From Leucobacter celer subsp. astrifaciens (GTDB lineage: Bacteria > Actinomycetota > Actinomycetes > Actinomycetales > Microbacteriaceae), in the NCBI RefSeq assembly GCF_001273835.1, contig NZ_JHEI01000139.1, positions 102,105 through 166,104 on the forward strand: DNA of 64,000 nt. The letters run 5' to 3'. Below the pieces are notes generated by a model that saw only the letters and a program-made list of their open reading frames with translations, was not told where the DNA came from and ran no database searches. The position numbers were made by a program, and so were the translations under genes. Positions 1 to 8,514 of the stretch are shown here, piece after piece. How positions within the stretch are numbered: the stretch's first letter is position 1; each line of letters begins with the position of its first letter.

Positions 1-2
1 CT

Positions 3-1055
3 CTCATTCTCGATGAGTGGGGATGGAGAGACAAAGGTGAACGTCTAGAGGACCCGAGGCGGACCGCAGGTGTGTATGAAAGCGGTGAAACCTACGGATA
101 TAAGTGGGAGATCCCTAAAGCTGAGGATCTCGACTACTACCTAGAACGCCACGCGGCACTCACGATCGCCGGAAGACTGATGCGGACTGCTGCTCCGTAC
201 CGCGACCCTGATGAGGAACATCTGGACGTCCTAGAGTGGCTCGCCGATTTCGACATTGCGCGTCACGACGGGCGATGGATTACAGATCAGCGAAGCTCGG
301 TTCCTGGTCCTTTGGCGACCGTCGGCCCACGAGGAAGCAACCAAGTTCACGAATCCGAGTTCCTGGCTGCCCTCAAGCCTGCCGACGGGTGGGTGACGGT
401 CTGGCAGTCAGCGTCTGTTACTGAGTACGACCGATCCCTAAGCATCAACATCGCTTCAGCTCTAGTCAACCCGGAGACCGCCGGGGCGCTTGTGCGTGCC
501 CTGCAAACTGCTGACGGTTACTGGAGCTTCCGAATCCCGTCAGCTGACCACGACGACGAAGACTTCCAGTTCTCTTCACAGCCATTCCAACTTCAAGGCT
601 GGGTGTCAACGCCGCGCTCTGAAGGCGGCATCGATCGATTGGACCTCCTCTCCATCGAACTCACGCCCGAGCTTCCTCGCCCTTCCGCAGACATTGCGGA
701 GACACTCAGCATCGCATCAGAGGACGGTGGCCTTCGCTGGGACAGCGAAGACGGCGCCGCCGTCTTCGCATCTGAAACCTGGGCGGAGATTAGCGTGGGC
801 CGTGAACCACATGGACCTTCAGGCAGTCGGCTCCGGATCACGACCGAAGCGCTCGACAAGATGTTGGGACGCCTCGGTACCGCGCTCATCGTGGAAGTAC
901 GAGTGAGGCGCGAAGATCGTCGCTCTCGCTATGCCAGCATCTCAGACGACGACAATGAAGGAGGTGGCGCCGATCATGACAACGACTTCCGAGTCTTCTC
1001 CTATCAACCAGGAACAGGGTGGAACGACTTCAACGGCCGTGTTGGAACTAGGTAA
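3..1055 (+). CDS. Unrecognised protein, 5' end outside window
   Basis: The frame is open back to the first bases of the window, with no stop before the internal GTG at 72, so the true start probably lies upstream and only the C-terminal part (about 350 residues) is present. The product is acidic, rich in Asp/Glu/Ser and has no membrane segment or motif I recognise. It overlaps the next gene by 80 bases, which suggests translational coupling. The two genes lie upstream of a large nuclease-like protein and a KAP NTPase on the same strand, so a role in a multi-gene defence operon is possible but only inferred from context. Confidence 0.6.
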   Translation, partial: LILDEWGWRDKGERLEDPRRTAGVYESGETYGYKWEIPKAEDLDYYLERHAALTIAGRLMRTAAPYRDPDEEHLDVLEWLADFDIARHDGRWITDQRSSVPGPLATVGPRGSNQVHESEFLAALKPADGWVTVWQSASVTEYDRSLSINIASALVNPETAGALVRALQTADGYWSFRIPSADHDDEDFQFSSQPFQLQGWVSTPRSEGGIDRLDLLSIELTPELPRPSADIAETLSIASEDGGLRWDSEDGAAVFASETWAEISVGREPHGPSGSRLRITTEALDKMLGRLGTALIVEVRVRREDRRSRYASISDDDNEGGGADHDNDFRVFSYQPGTGWNDFNGRVGTR

Positions 1056-1680
1056 GCTGCTGGCGGCTGAGCTGGAGCAGACCGACACTCTCGGACGCTG
1101 GATAGCTCACTATCTTGCGGATCGCATGACCAGCCTTGAAAAGAAGACTGGATCTGAGAGGGACACCGCTGAAGCTGAGGTCGCCGACCTGATCTTCCGC
1201 CTCTGGTCGCTTCGCCGTCAGCTGCCTAGCGGCCGGTTACCTCTCGCTGAAGTGGACGAGGTGGAGGCGGCAATCGAAAGGCTTACACCCGGACGAAGAC
1301 CGTGGGCTTACTTCGGCGCATTCGCCGCTGATACCGAGCCAAGCCCAGAGGAGACCGAGACCAGCACCACTCTGAAAGCTGCACAGCTCGTCGATCGACT
1401 CGCTGGTGATCTCGTCCATGGGCTGATTGGCCGCGCGGCTGCACTCGCCGAGGAAAATGGCGCGGCGTGGACCAAACACGCGGAGAAGCTCGGAGACGGG
1501 GCGCTGCAAACACTCCGTCGCATTCGTTTCGCCGCCAATGGCAGCGAACACGATGCCGAGAGTCCAGACTGGAACGGTGAGGTGATTAGGAGAGCAACAG
1601 CGCTGTCATCGGTGGTATCGAGCTTGGTCGTCGCGCTTGAAGCTGAGGGCCAGGAGCTTCCGGGCGGTATCCATGGCTGA
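976..1680 (+). CDS. Unrecognised soluble helical protein
   Basis: A 234-residue product. I chose ATG 976 because a GGAGG lies about 11 bases upstream; an in-frame start at 931 is less likely. The sequence is predicted largely helical and acidic, without signal peptide, membrane segment or catalytic motif I can name. It overlaps the end of the preceding gene. A metallo-beta-lactamase signature remnant follows about 110 bases downstream, so this gene may once have been partnered with such an enzyme. Function unknown. Confidence 0.6.
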   Translation: MTTTSESSPINQEQGGTTSTAVLELGKLLAAELEQTDTLGRWIAHYLADRMTSLEKKTGSERDTAEAEVADLIFRLWSLRRQLPSGRLPLAEVDEVEAAIERLTPGRRPWAYFGAFAADTEPSPEETETSTTLKAAQLVDRLAGDLVHGLIGRAAALAEENGAAWTKHAEKLGDGALQTLRRIRFAANGSEHDAESPDWNGEVIRRATALSSVVSSLVVALEAEGQELPGGIHG

Positions 1681-1790
1681 CCTTTCCGCCGGCAGCACTA
1701 CCAGCATGTCGTGGACGTTCATCGGATATCCGTTCTCGGCGTTGATGATAGACGGAGCGGGGCCCGGTAGCTCGGAGTCCGGGCGTCTGA

Positions 1791-1853
1791 TTCGCCCGCA
1801 GCCACCCGAGAGCGACAACGCTCTATATCTTCGATGTAGGCCAGGGAGATAGC
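1791..1853 (+). pseudogene. N-terminal remnant of a ComEC-like metallo-beta-lactamase
   Basis: After a stop at 1788 the frame reads ATTLYIFDVGQGDS and continues straight into the ATG at 1854. A hydrophobic strand followed by DVGQGDS is the hallmark start of ComEC/Rec2-like MBL-fold hydrolases, but the rest of the MBL domain (HxHxDH and later motifs) is absent. The simplest reading is that a deletion removed an MBL gene and left its first codons in front of the 1270-aa gene. The same bases also supply a ribosome binding site (CAGGGAG) for that gene. Chance similarity is possible because the match is short. Confidence 0.4.
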
Positions 1854-4800
1854 ATGGGCCGGAGCAAGGCAAGAAAGCCGAAGCACACTCATACCAAGCC
1901 TTCGGGACCCACACACGACGAACTCGCACAAATCTATGGTCGATTCAATCCTGACCAGTTGTGGGCCACGTTGTTTGCAGCGGCATCGTCGCCGGCCGCC
2001 CGGCATCGTGCCACCTCGATAGGCGTGGCGCTCGCTGCCAGCCTTCGAGCGAGCTCCATTACTAACGGGAGTCCGAGAGAGCCGCTCCCCGATATACAGG
2101 AGTTAGTTGACGCGGCGGCGGAGTCCAAGGGCATCGGTGTGATGCACGAGGACTACATATCGACCGATCCCACCAATGTCGCCACTGTCCGCGTCGATGA
2201 CGAGTTGCTGCGTTACGTGCCGGGTTTGGTCGAGAGGCCAATAGCTGATCTTTCCCGGGCTCTGCGACTTGCCGACGCGGTGGATGATCGACTCGTGCGG
2301 CGGCACAAGTTTGGGATCATCAACATCGTTCGAGTAGCGATCAGGTATGTGGACTACTGCCTGAACACACTGCTGACGGAGTGGCAACCGGCTCCGAACA
2401 TCGAGCTCGGGGACGAAATCGACCTGCCAGCAAACGAGCTGGACGCCGCCGGCAGACTCGTTTCTGCTGACCCGTTTGCGTCGCTCCAACTCGACCAGGC
2501 GGATCTGCTCGCGCTTGAATGGATGACCTCGCCGGCGGTCTCGGCAAACTATAACCACGAAAGTCCGACGAGTCCCTTCGGGCGGACCCTGCGTTATCGC
2601 CTCTCAACGGCTGACCCGCACTATCGATGGTTGCCACCGACCTACATCCCCGAAGTGCTTGCTCACGCGGTCACGGAACTTGTCGATAGTCTTGAACGTG
2701 ATAGTCACGCTAGGCGGGCGCTCCGGGCTTCCTGCATTGGTGCGATCCGCGGCGCACTCTGGCGGTTCTCGAATACCCTGATCGAGGCACCGCCCAAAAC
2801 GCTCGATGAGACGCCTCGACTGATAGGGAACGAAATCCAGTGGCTCGTTCCGGTCGACGGCCCAAACTTCATCGCGGTGTCGATTCTCTTCACAGAAGAC
2901 CTTCCTAGAACTGGGCCGTGGTCGCCCGCGTGCGTAACGCTGGCAGATCGGGTCCGAGACCATGACCCGGCCGATGGTCCGATCTCGGTGCAGGTCTCTG
3001 GCGGCGGCACCATCAAGTTGCTCCCCGGCGCAAGCGTCGTTCCGCTTGTCATCGTCGCAGGTACGTCCCATTTGATGGCGCCTCAGGTGCCTGGCCAAGC
3101 AACCCTCGCTTTGGAAGACCTCACCTGGATTGCTGAGACAGCGACAGCTGATGATGACCTGTTTCGATTCGCCCGCGACTTGAGCTCACCAGAGTTCCCT
3201 TCCGGCTTCGGCTGGGAGGCAATCAACTACTGGGAACCATGGAGGGCGAACGACAAGACTTTCTTCAAAGGCGGGGTCAGCCCAACCCACATGTACTTCG
3301 AGGCGCACGCAGGAGAAGCCGAGTGGGAACGCGCGGTTGCTCTCTCGAGTTTAGAAGTCGCGCTTCATGGAACTGGGCTACCGCCTCTGCGGCACGCAGA
3401 GATGGCTGAAATCTCATCCGGCAACGCCGCGTCGGTATCGTTCCTTGGCTCCGAGAGCGAATACGACTATCGCCAAGGAACCCACCATGCCCCCAATCGC
3501 ATTGGCTGGTCTCTGCCTCTCATCACGCCTCCGATCGCAATCGTGAGATCCGACCCGGACTGGGCGGACGGCCAGGACTATCGGTTCCTGTTCGACGTTT
3601 GTGGAGGGCTCATCTTCGCCTTTGACGCAATCGCTGAGTTGTGGCGACGCGCCCACGAAGCTCTCGGAACTCCCGGATATCGGCTCTGGCTTCGGACGGT
3701 TGAAGGAGCCGATGAGGTGGTTGAGTTCTCATCTTCGCGGACTCGACCGGAAGGTGCTCCGCGCGTGGCTCTCTGGAGTTTCGACCTGCAGGAGTTCGTG
3801 CAAGAGGCGGACGGCAAACCCTTCGCAGCCAATGCGCTCACCGCCAAAGCCGTCGAGCAGCTCCTTGTGTACGGTGGCGTCGGTGAGGGTGTCGTGGGAG
3901 AGATTGGACGCGAATGGCTCACCTGCCGACCATTCCTGATACTCGAGACCAAGACCGCGCAAACCACACTGAACTATCTGCCGAGGCCCTGGCAGCTGAG
4001 CCCGTCTGACGAGTCAGCGGCAACTGCATCCTTCGCCCGTCGCTTGCACGCGACGGGCATACAACCCGGCGAGTACCGCGGGGTCGAAGCCAATGCGCTA
4101 GTCAGAACGCATCTCGCGCCCGCAGCCCTGGAGCAGCTCAACGACCGAATTGCATTGCACGACACCGATGCCATCATCGCCACGGGTATGGAGCAACTCA
4201 ATCGTGTCTATGACCATCTCCAGAAAGAACAAGGAAACCTAACCCGCGTCGCCCAGAATCTGACCACAGAGTGGGATCCAGTGGCGCGCATGGCCGAGCT
4301 CGCCAGCGAAACGCTCGGACTACGGCAGTGCAACGAGATCATCGTCGAAGCGGCATTGAGACTGGACCCGGATGTTGAGGGGCAACAGCCTGTGACGGCT
4401 CAGAGCTGGAGCGCGCTCCTAGCTGCCGCGGACGCATATCGCACCATGACGACGTTGAGCGAGCGGCTGCATCACCGCGTTGCTCCCGCGATCATTGAGA
4501 TCAGTTCTGCATACGAGCTCACATTCAAAGACGACGAGCACGTGACTGATGATTCATGGGCACTGGAAGGCGGATCTCTCAACACTGCGGCAGCCTCTAT
4601 CCGCCTCGGCTCGGTATTCGATGACGACGAGGCAGATGCAGGAGGACTTGAGGACGCCGTCGACCCGGCGATGCTGGAATCTTTCGGTGCGTCCACTTCC
4701 GATCTCTTCATGGTCTTGATGGCGCTTGCGCAGTGGGATTCGTTCGACGATGGCAGAAGCATCGCATTTGCCTCAGAGGACGAGGCTCTCGGCTGGGTCT

Positions 4801-5666
4801 TTGAAGCAGCCGGTGATCCCAATGAAGAACAGCGGTCGCGTCTCCGGCACGCATTTCAAATGCTCACAGTGTCCTCAGGCATCTTACGATCCAGTAGTTG
4901 GGAGCCGTGGCAGACCCGGACCCGGAGACATCGTCTGCTTGTTCAACCACTTGTCAGGCACCCGGATGGCACCATCCTGATCGCTCCGCAGTATCTTCTG
5001 ACAACCCTGAGCGTCTACAACAATCACCTGACACAGGGCGTTCTTCCCTGGACGGGCGAGGTGCCTGACAAGGTATCCAAGGCGCTTGCTGAGAGACGAT
5101 CGGGGCGGAACAAGGCATTCGAGCGAACACTTGAACGACAGCTTCAAGAAGTTGGGTTCAAGACAATCGCGCGAGTGAAGCCTGGCGACAACGCTCGCTT
5201 GGGCGTCCCGGAACTGACAACAGAAGTGGATCTTGTGTGTGGGCGTAGCGGCGACCCGAACATCTGGCTGATCGAAGCGAAGGACCCCGCATCTGTCTAC
5301 GGTTTTGCGGAGACAGCGCGCCAGCTGCGGACCTTCTACAGCGACTCGGAGAGCAAAGGCAGAATCAAGCCTTGCTACGCCACTCAGCTCGCACGCAAGG
5401 AGGCAGAGTTGAAGCCCTACGTTGAAGAAATTGCAAAGAAGCTCGGGATAGTCGCACCTCCCGGTGCGAATGTGCACATTCTCCAGACGCGGTTCGTAAC
5501 TCGCCACCTCACGCCGGCCGGATATGTGACCTCGCGCCCTTACGAAGTGTTGACCGCGACGCAGCTTCTCGCCACGATTGGAGAAAATGGAAACGTGACT
5601 GCCAAGAACTCGAAAGGTTCAGAGGATTCAGGTCGACCCGATGATCTGCATCGGCCCTCGACGTAA
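1854..5666 (+). CDS. Large protein with C-terminal PD-(D/E)XK-like nuclease
   Basis: A 1270-residue protein, start ATG 1854 with CAGGGAG about 6 bases upstream. The first 1050 residues match nothing I recognise; the N-terminus is basic and no membrane segments are evident. Near the C-terminus, about residues 1088-1142, the order is a helix (FERTLERQLQEVGF), an acidic strand (TEVDLV) and then WLIEAKD, which matches the E...D...(D/E)xK layout of restriction-endonuclease-fold nucleases. A KAP NTPase follows 43 bases downstream. I infer a defence nuclease/sensor, but the bulk of the protein is uncharacterised. The start could extend upstream into the MBL-like codons. Confidence 0.7.
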   Translation: MGRSKARKPKHTHTKPSGPTHDELAQIYGRFNPDQLWATLFAAASSPAARHRATSIGVALAASLRASSITNGSPREPLPDIQELVDAAAESKGIGVMHEDYISTDPTNVATVRVDDELLRYVPGLVERPIADLSRALRLADAVDDRLVRRHKFGIINIVRVAIRYVDYCLNTLLTEWQPAPNIELGDEIDLPANELDAAGRLVSADPFASLQLDQADLLALEWMTSPAVSANYNHESPTSPFGRTLRYRLSTADPHYRWLPPTYIPEVLAHAVTELVDSLERDSHARRALRASCIGAIRGALWRFSNTLIEAPPKTLDETPRLIGNEIQWLVPVDGPNFIAVSILFTEDLPRTGPWSPACVTLADRVRDHDPADGPISVQVSGGGTIKLLPGASVVPLVIVAGTSHLMAPQVPGQATLALEDLTWIAETATADDDLFRFARDLSSPEFPSGFGWEAINYWEPWRANDKTFFKGGVSPTHMYFEAHAGEAEWERAVALSSLEVALHGTGLPPLRHAEMAEISSGNAASVSFLGSESEYDYRQGTHHAPNRIGWSLPLITPPIAIVRSDPDWADGQDYRFLFDVCGGLIFAFDAIAELWRRAHEALGTPGYRLWLRTVEGADEVVEFSSSRTRPEGAPRVALWSFDLQEFVQEADGKPFAANALTAKAVEQLLVYGGVGEGVVGEIGREWLTCRPFLILETKTAQTTLNYLPRPWQLSPSDESAATASFARRLHATGIQPGEYRGVEANALVRTHLAPAALEQLNDRIALHDTDAIIATGMEQLNRVYDHLQKEQGNLTRVAQNLTTEWDPVARMAELASETLGLRQCNEIIVEAALRLDPDVEGQQPVTAQSWSALLAAADAYRTMTTLSERLHHRVAPAIIEISSAYELTFKDDEHVTDDSWALEGGSLNTAAASIRLGSVFDDDEADAGGLEDAVDPAMLESFGASTSDLFMVLMALAQWDSFDDGRSIAFASEDEALGWVFEAAGDPNEEQRSRLRHAFQMLTVSSGILRSSSWEPWQTRTRRHRLLVQPLVRHPDGTILIAPQYLLTTLSVYNNHLTQGVLPWTGEVPDKVSKALAERRSGRNKAFERTLERQLQEVGFKTIARVKPGDNARLGVPELTTEVDLVCGRSGDPNIWLIEAKDPASVYGFAETARQLRTFYSDSESKGRIKPCYATQLARKEAELKPYVEEIAKKLGIVAPPGANVHILQTRFVTRHLTPAGYVTSRPYEVLTATQLLATIGENGNVTAKNSKGSEDSGRPDDLHRPST

Positions 5667-5709
5667 CGAATCTAAGTCTGTCAACAATAAATGACAGGAT
5701 GATCAGCTT

Positions 5710-7794
5710 ATGGGAGAGACTGCATGGACCGACGAAGCGCTCCATTCGAAGGAGCATGACACTCTGGGGCGGCTGTCGTATGCACAGCGAGCCGCGGACC
5801 TGATCCACGGGACCCACTCGTTCGAGTCGAGCGCGGTATTCGGTCTCAGCGGGCCCTGGGGCAGTGGTAAGACGTCGTTAGTGAACATGATCGTTGAGGA
5901 GCTGCAGAGCGAGCACCCCAGATGGGCCGTGGCGAGGTTCACCCCCTGGGCAACGAGTGATGTCTCCGGGCTCCTAGGCGAGTTCTATTCGTCGCTCGCG
6001 GAGGTTCTCCCCAAGAAGAAGGGGCAGCAGGTGCGACGGGCTCTTGCTGTGACAGCGTCCGTCGCTGCACCCGCTGCGAACCTAATTCCGATCGCTGGCG
6101 GTGCCGCCGCCGAAGGGGTTCGGCTCGTGAGTGAGGCATTGGCGAAGTTGCCGTCCTGGCAGGCCGCATTCAGTAAGGCATCGGAGGAGCTCAAGGGGCT
6201 CAAGAAACCAATACTCGTGGTTGTCGACGACATCGACCGGCTCCATGGCGATGAGCTGTTGGCTTTGCTGAAAGTGGTTCGGTTGCTCGGCAGGTTCGAT
6301 GGCGTTCAGTACCTGCTCGCCTACGACGATGAGACTCTGTATCGGAGCATGACCGCATCGAGTGCGGTCAACTCCCATGATGGTTCGGCTGAGCGATTCA
6401 TGGAGAAGATCGTCCAGTATCCACTTTTCGTGCCCCCGCTGTTGCGTCACCAGCAGGTTGCACGGCTGAACATGGGCCTTGCTCGGATCTCGCGAGAGAC
6501 TGTCGACGACGGTTCCTCCGGTCAACGTATTGGCGCCCTGGTTGACTGCTTCACGGACCTGTTGACGACTCCGCGAGCAATCGATCGCTATGTCGCCCAG
6601 TTGCAGCACCATATCCCGCTTCTGCCTCCGAACGAGATCGATGACGAAGACGTTGAATTGTTGACTCTCATCCGCGTCAGCTTCCCGGCTCTCTTCAACG
6701 CTATTCCGCGATACCGAAGCGAACTGATCTCCGGGCATACCGGGGAGATGAAGTTCGATGCTAATTCAATTGAGTATGAGCCGTTCGATATCGAGCCGCT
6801 CCTTATGGTTGTCCCGCCCGAAGGCCGTCGCACTGCCCGTGAGCTACTCGTCTCGCTGTTCCCAAAGAACCGAACGAAGGGACAGCTCTCGGTTCATGCG
6901 AGCACTCGTAGCCAGAGCGTCCAGCACGAGGAGTACTTTGACCGCTACTTTGCTATGGGCATCCTTGATCACGACGTCAGCGATGCGACCGTCGACGCGG
7001 CAGTCGCGGCTGCGACTAAGGGGGACCGAGAGTCGTTAGGGCGCCTGCTTGTCGGGACGGAGACAGAATTCCGGAGCTTGGTGCTTGGAAAATGTCTGCG
7101 CCCGTCGAACCAGCCCGCCAAGGATACTGACAGGGTTCGGCTGGCTGAAGTTCTCGCTGAGATCGCTAATGACCTTCCTTCAGAAGACAGCGCGCCATTC
7201 AGTGACCTTGACCAGCTTCTCTCCTGGATTGGGGAGTTGCTCGTCGCGCTCGACAAGGACACGTCACCCGAGACCGTTAAGTCTCTGCTCTCGAAGATCA
7301 ACGGTCCAGTGCTTCGCATCCGAGCGTGGAGGAGAATAGAGAGCAGCATTGATCATTTGTATCGGGCTGAGAAGCCCTCCTGGTATGACCAGGCGACGGA
7401 GGCTTTGGTCGATGAGTCGATCTCGGACTTTTTGGATCACCTCAAACAGGGCGACGATGCGGCGACTGGTTCTGGCGTCGGATACCAAGTCCACTTTATT
7501 CTGCGGCACCGTGCGGAGCAGCTCCGGCTCGCTGTTCGCGAGCTCATTGGCTCCAAGGAGGCGGACCTTTCGATCCTCGCTTCGAGACTCGTATCGGCTC
7601 GAACGATCGCCGGCATCAAGCCAGATTGGAAGTTGTCGGACGATTTCGACCAGGAGACCTTCAACCAGATTGCGCCGCGGGGCGGGGATCCTTGGTATGA
7701 CGAACCAATTCAGGACGTTGACGTTCGGGATATGAGCTGGGCAAACCGCCGCAGGTTCGCTTCTGGTCGGGTCAGTCCTCCTCCGGAGTCGTAG
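5710..7794 (+). CDS. KAP family P-loop NTPase
   Basis: A 694-residue protein with Walker A GPWGSGKTS at residues 48-56 and Walker B ILVVVDDIDRL near 168-178, and the later PRAIDRY motif typical of KAP NTPases. A hydrophobic stretch around residues 115-140, between the Walker motifs, fits the membrane insertion seen in this family. KAP proteins are frequent in phage-exclusion loci (PifA is the classical relative). The gene follows the large nuclease-like gene by 43 bases on the same strand, so the two probably form one operon. The target is unknown. Confidence 0.85.
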   Translation: MGETAWTDEALHSKEHDTLGRLSYAQRAADLIHGTHSFESSAVFGLSGPWGSGKTSLVNMIVEELQSEHPRWAVARFTPWATSDVSGLLGEFYSSLAEVLPKKKGQQVRRALAVTASVAAPAANLIPIAGGAAAEGVRLVSEALAKLPSWQAAFSKASEELKGLKKPILVVVDDIDRLHGDELLALLKVVRLLGRFDGVQYLLAYDDETLYRSMTASSAVNSHDGSAERFMEKIVQYPLFVPPLLRHQQVARLNMGLARISRETVDDGSSGQRIGALVDCFTDLLTTPRAIDRYVAQLQHHIPLLPPNEIDDEDVELLTLIRVSFPALFNAIPRYRSELISGHTGEMKFDANSIEYEPFDIEPLLMVVPPEGRRTARELLVSLFPKNRTKGQLSVHASTRSQSVQHEEYFDRYFAMGILDHDVSDATVDAAVAAATKGDRESLGRLLVGTETEFRSLVLGKCLRPSNQPAKDTDRVRLAEVLAEIANDLPSEDSAPFSDLDQLLSWIGELLVALDKDTSPETVKSLLSKINGPVLRIRAWRRIESSIDHLYRAEKPSWYDQATEALVDESISDFLDHLKQGDDAATGSGVGYQVHFILRHRAEQLRLAVRELIGSKEADLSILASRLVSARTIAGIKPDWKLSDDFDQETFNQIAPRGGDPWYDEPIQDVDVRDMSWANRRRFASGRVSPPPES

Positions 7795-8086
7795 GACGCG
7801 GCCACCCTTGGAAGTGATGCGGGAAACCCCGACACATGGTCAATCCTGGCCCAGATATCCGTCCGATCATCGGCCGCTCGTTCGGCGGGCCGAGGCTTGG
7901 GGCAGCGGACCAATTAGGTGAACAACGGCCTGCAAACCCTGCAAAACGTGATACGCAGAGCGCACTCCTGAAGAACAAAATACCTGGTCAAGTTGTCTAT
8001 GAGGTCTATTCCTGCCACCTGGGGGTCAAGGGGCTTCAGCGGGAGGTCCTGGTTCGGCTGCTCTTGCGGAAGGTGACAGTGCGGAT
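7795..8086. other. Noncoding spacer between KAP gene and recombinase remnant
   Basis: About 290 bases without a convincing gene, less GC-rich than the right part of the window. It could carry an old element end, because it is followed directly by a truncated recombinase 3' end, but I could not define an attachment site or terminator. Confidence 0.4.
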
Positions 8087-8465
8087 CTAGTCGAGGTTGC
8101 TCAATTGCCGCCATTGATACGTTTCGGCGGGTGCGAACCGTGGCGCGATCTTGATCCGTCCGGTGTGGAATTTGCCGCCGAGCTGTGGTGCTTTCTCGAT
8201 GCGGATGTCGAGGAGTGCTTTCAGGATGTGGCGTCGGTCAATGAGTCCGAGATCGTGCCAGGCCTGTTCGATGTCGTCGGCCTGGAGGAGTGCGGCGAGG
8301 TTCTCGTCGGTGACGGGCGGGACAGTGGCTTTGCTGGCCTGTTGGGGCTTCTCACCGTTGACCTGGCACAGTTCGGTGACGAGAATCCGAGCCTTCTTTG
8401 CTCTGTTGAGTCGTTGATGTGGGAAGATGGCGAGGTTTCGGACTTGGAAAGCCAGCCGATGAGGA
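8087..8465 (-). pseudogene. 3' fragment of a serine recombinase
   Basis: The minus-strand reading from about 8345 down to 8087 ends in the same sequence as the recombinase at 12186, sharing GGKFHTGRIKIAPRFAP and TDENLAALL almost unchanged. On the DNA level the similarity reaches about 8465 but about 90 bases are missing in the middle and the resolvase domain is absent, so this is a decayed remnant. With the copy at 12186-13687 it brackets the RT and AbiE-like genes in the same orientation. Confidence 0.8.
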
Positions 8466-8514
8466 CGACAGTTCGCTAATTGGACGCGAGGACCGTGTAA
8501 AGAGAGGAAGCGAC

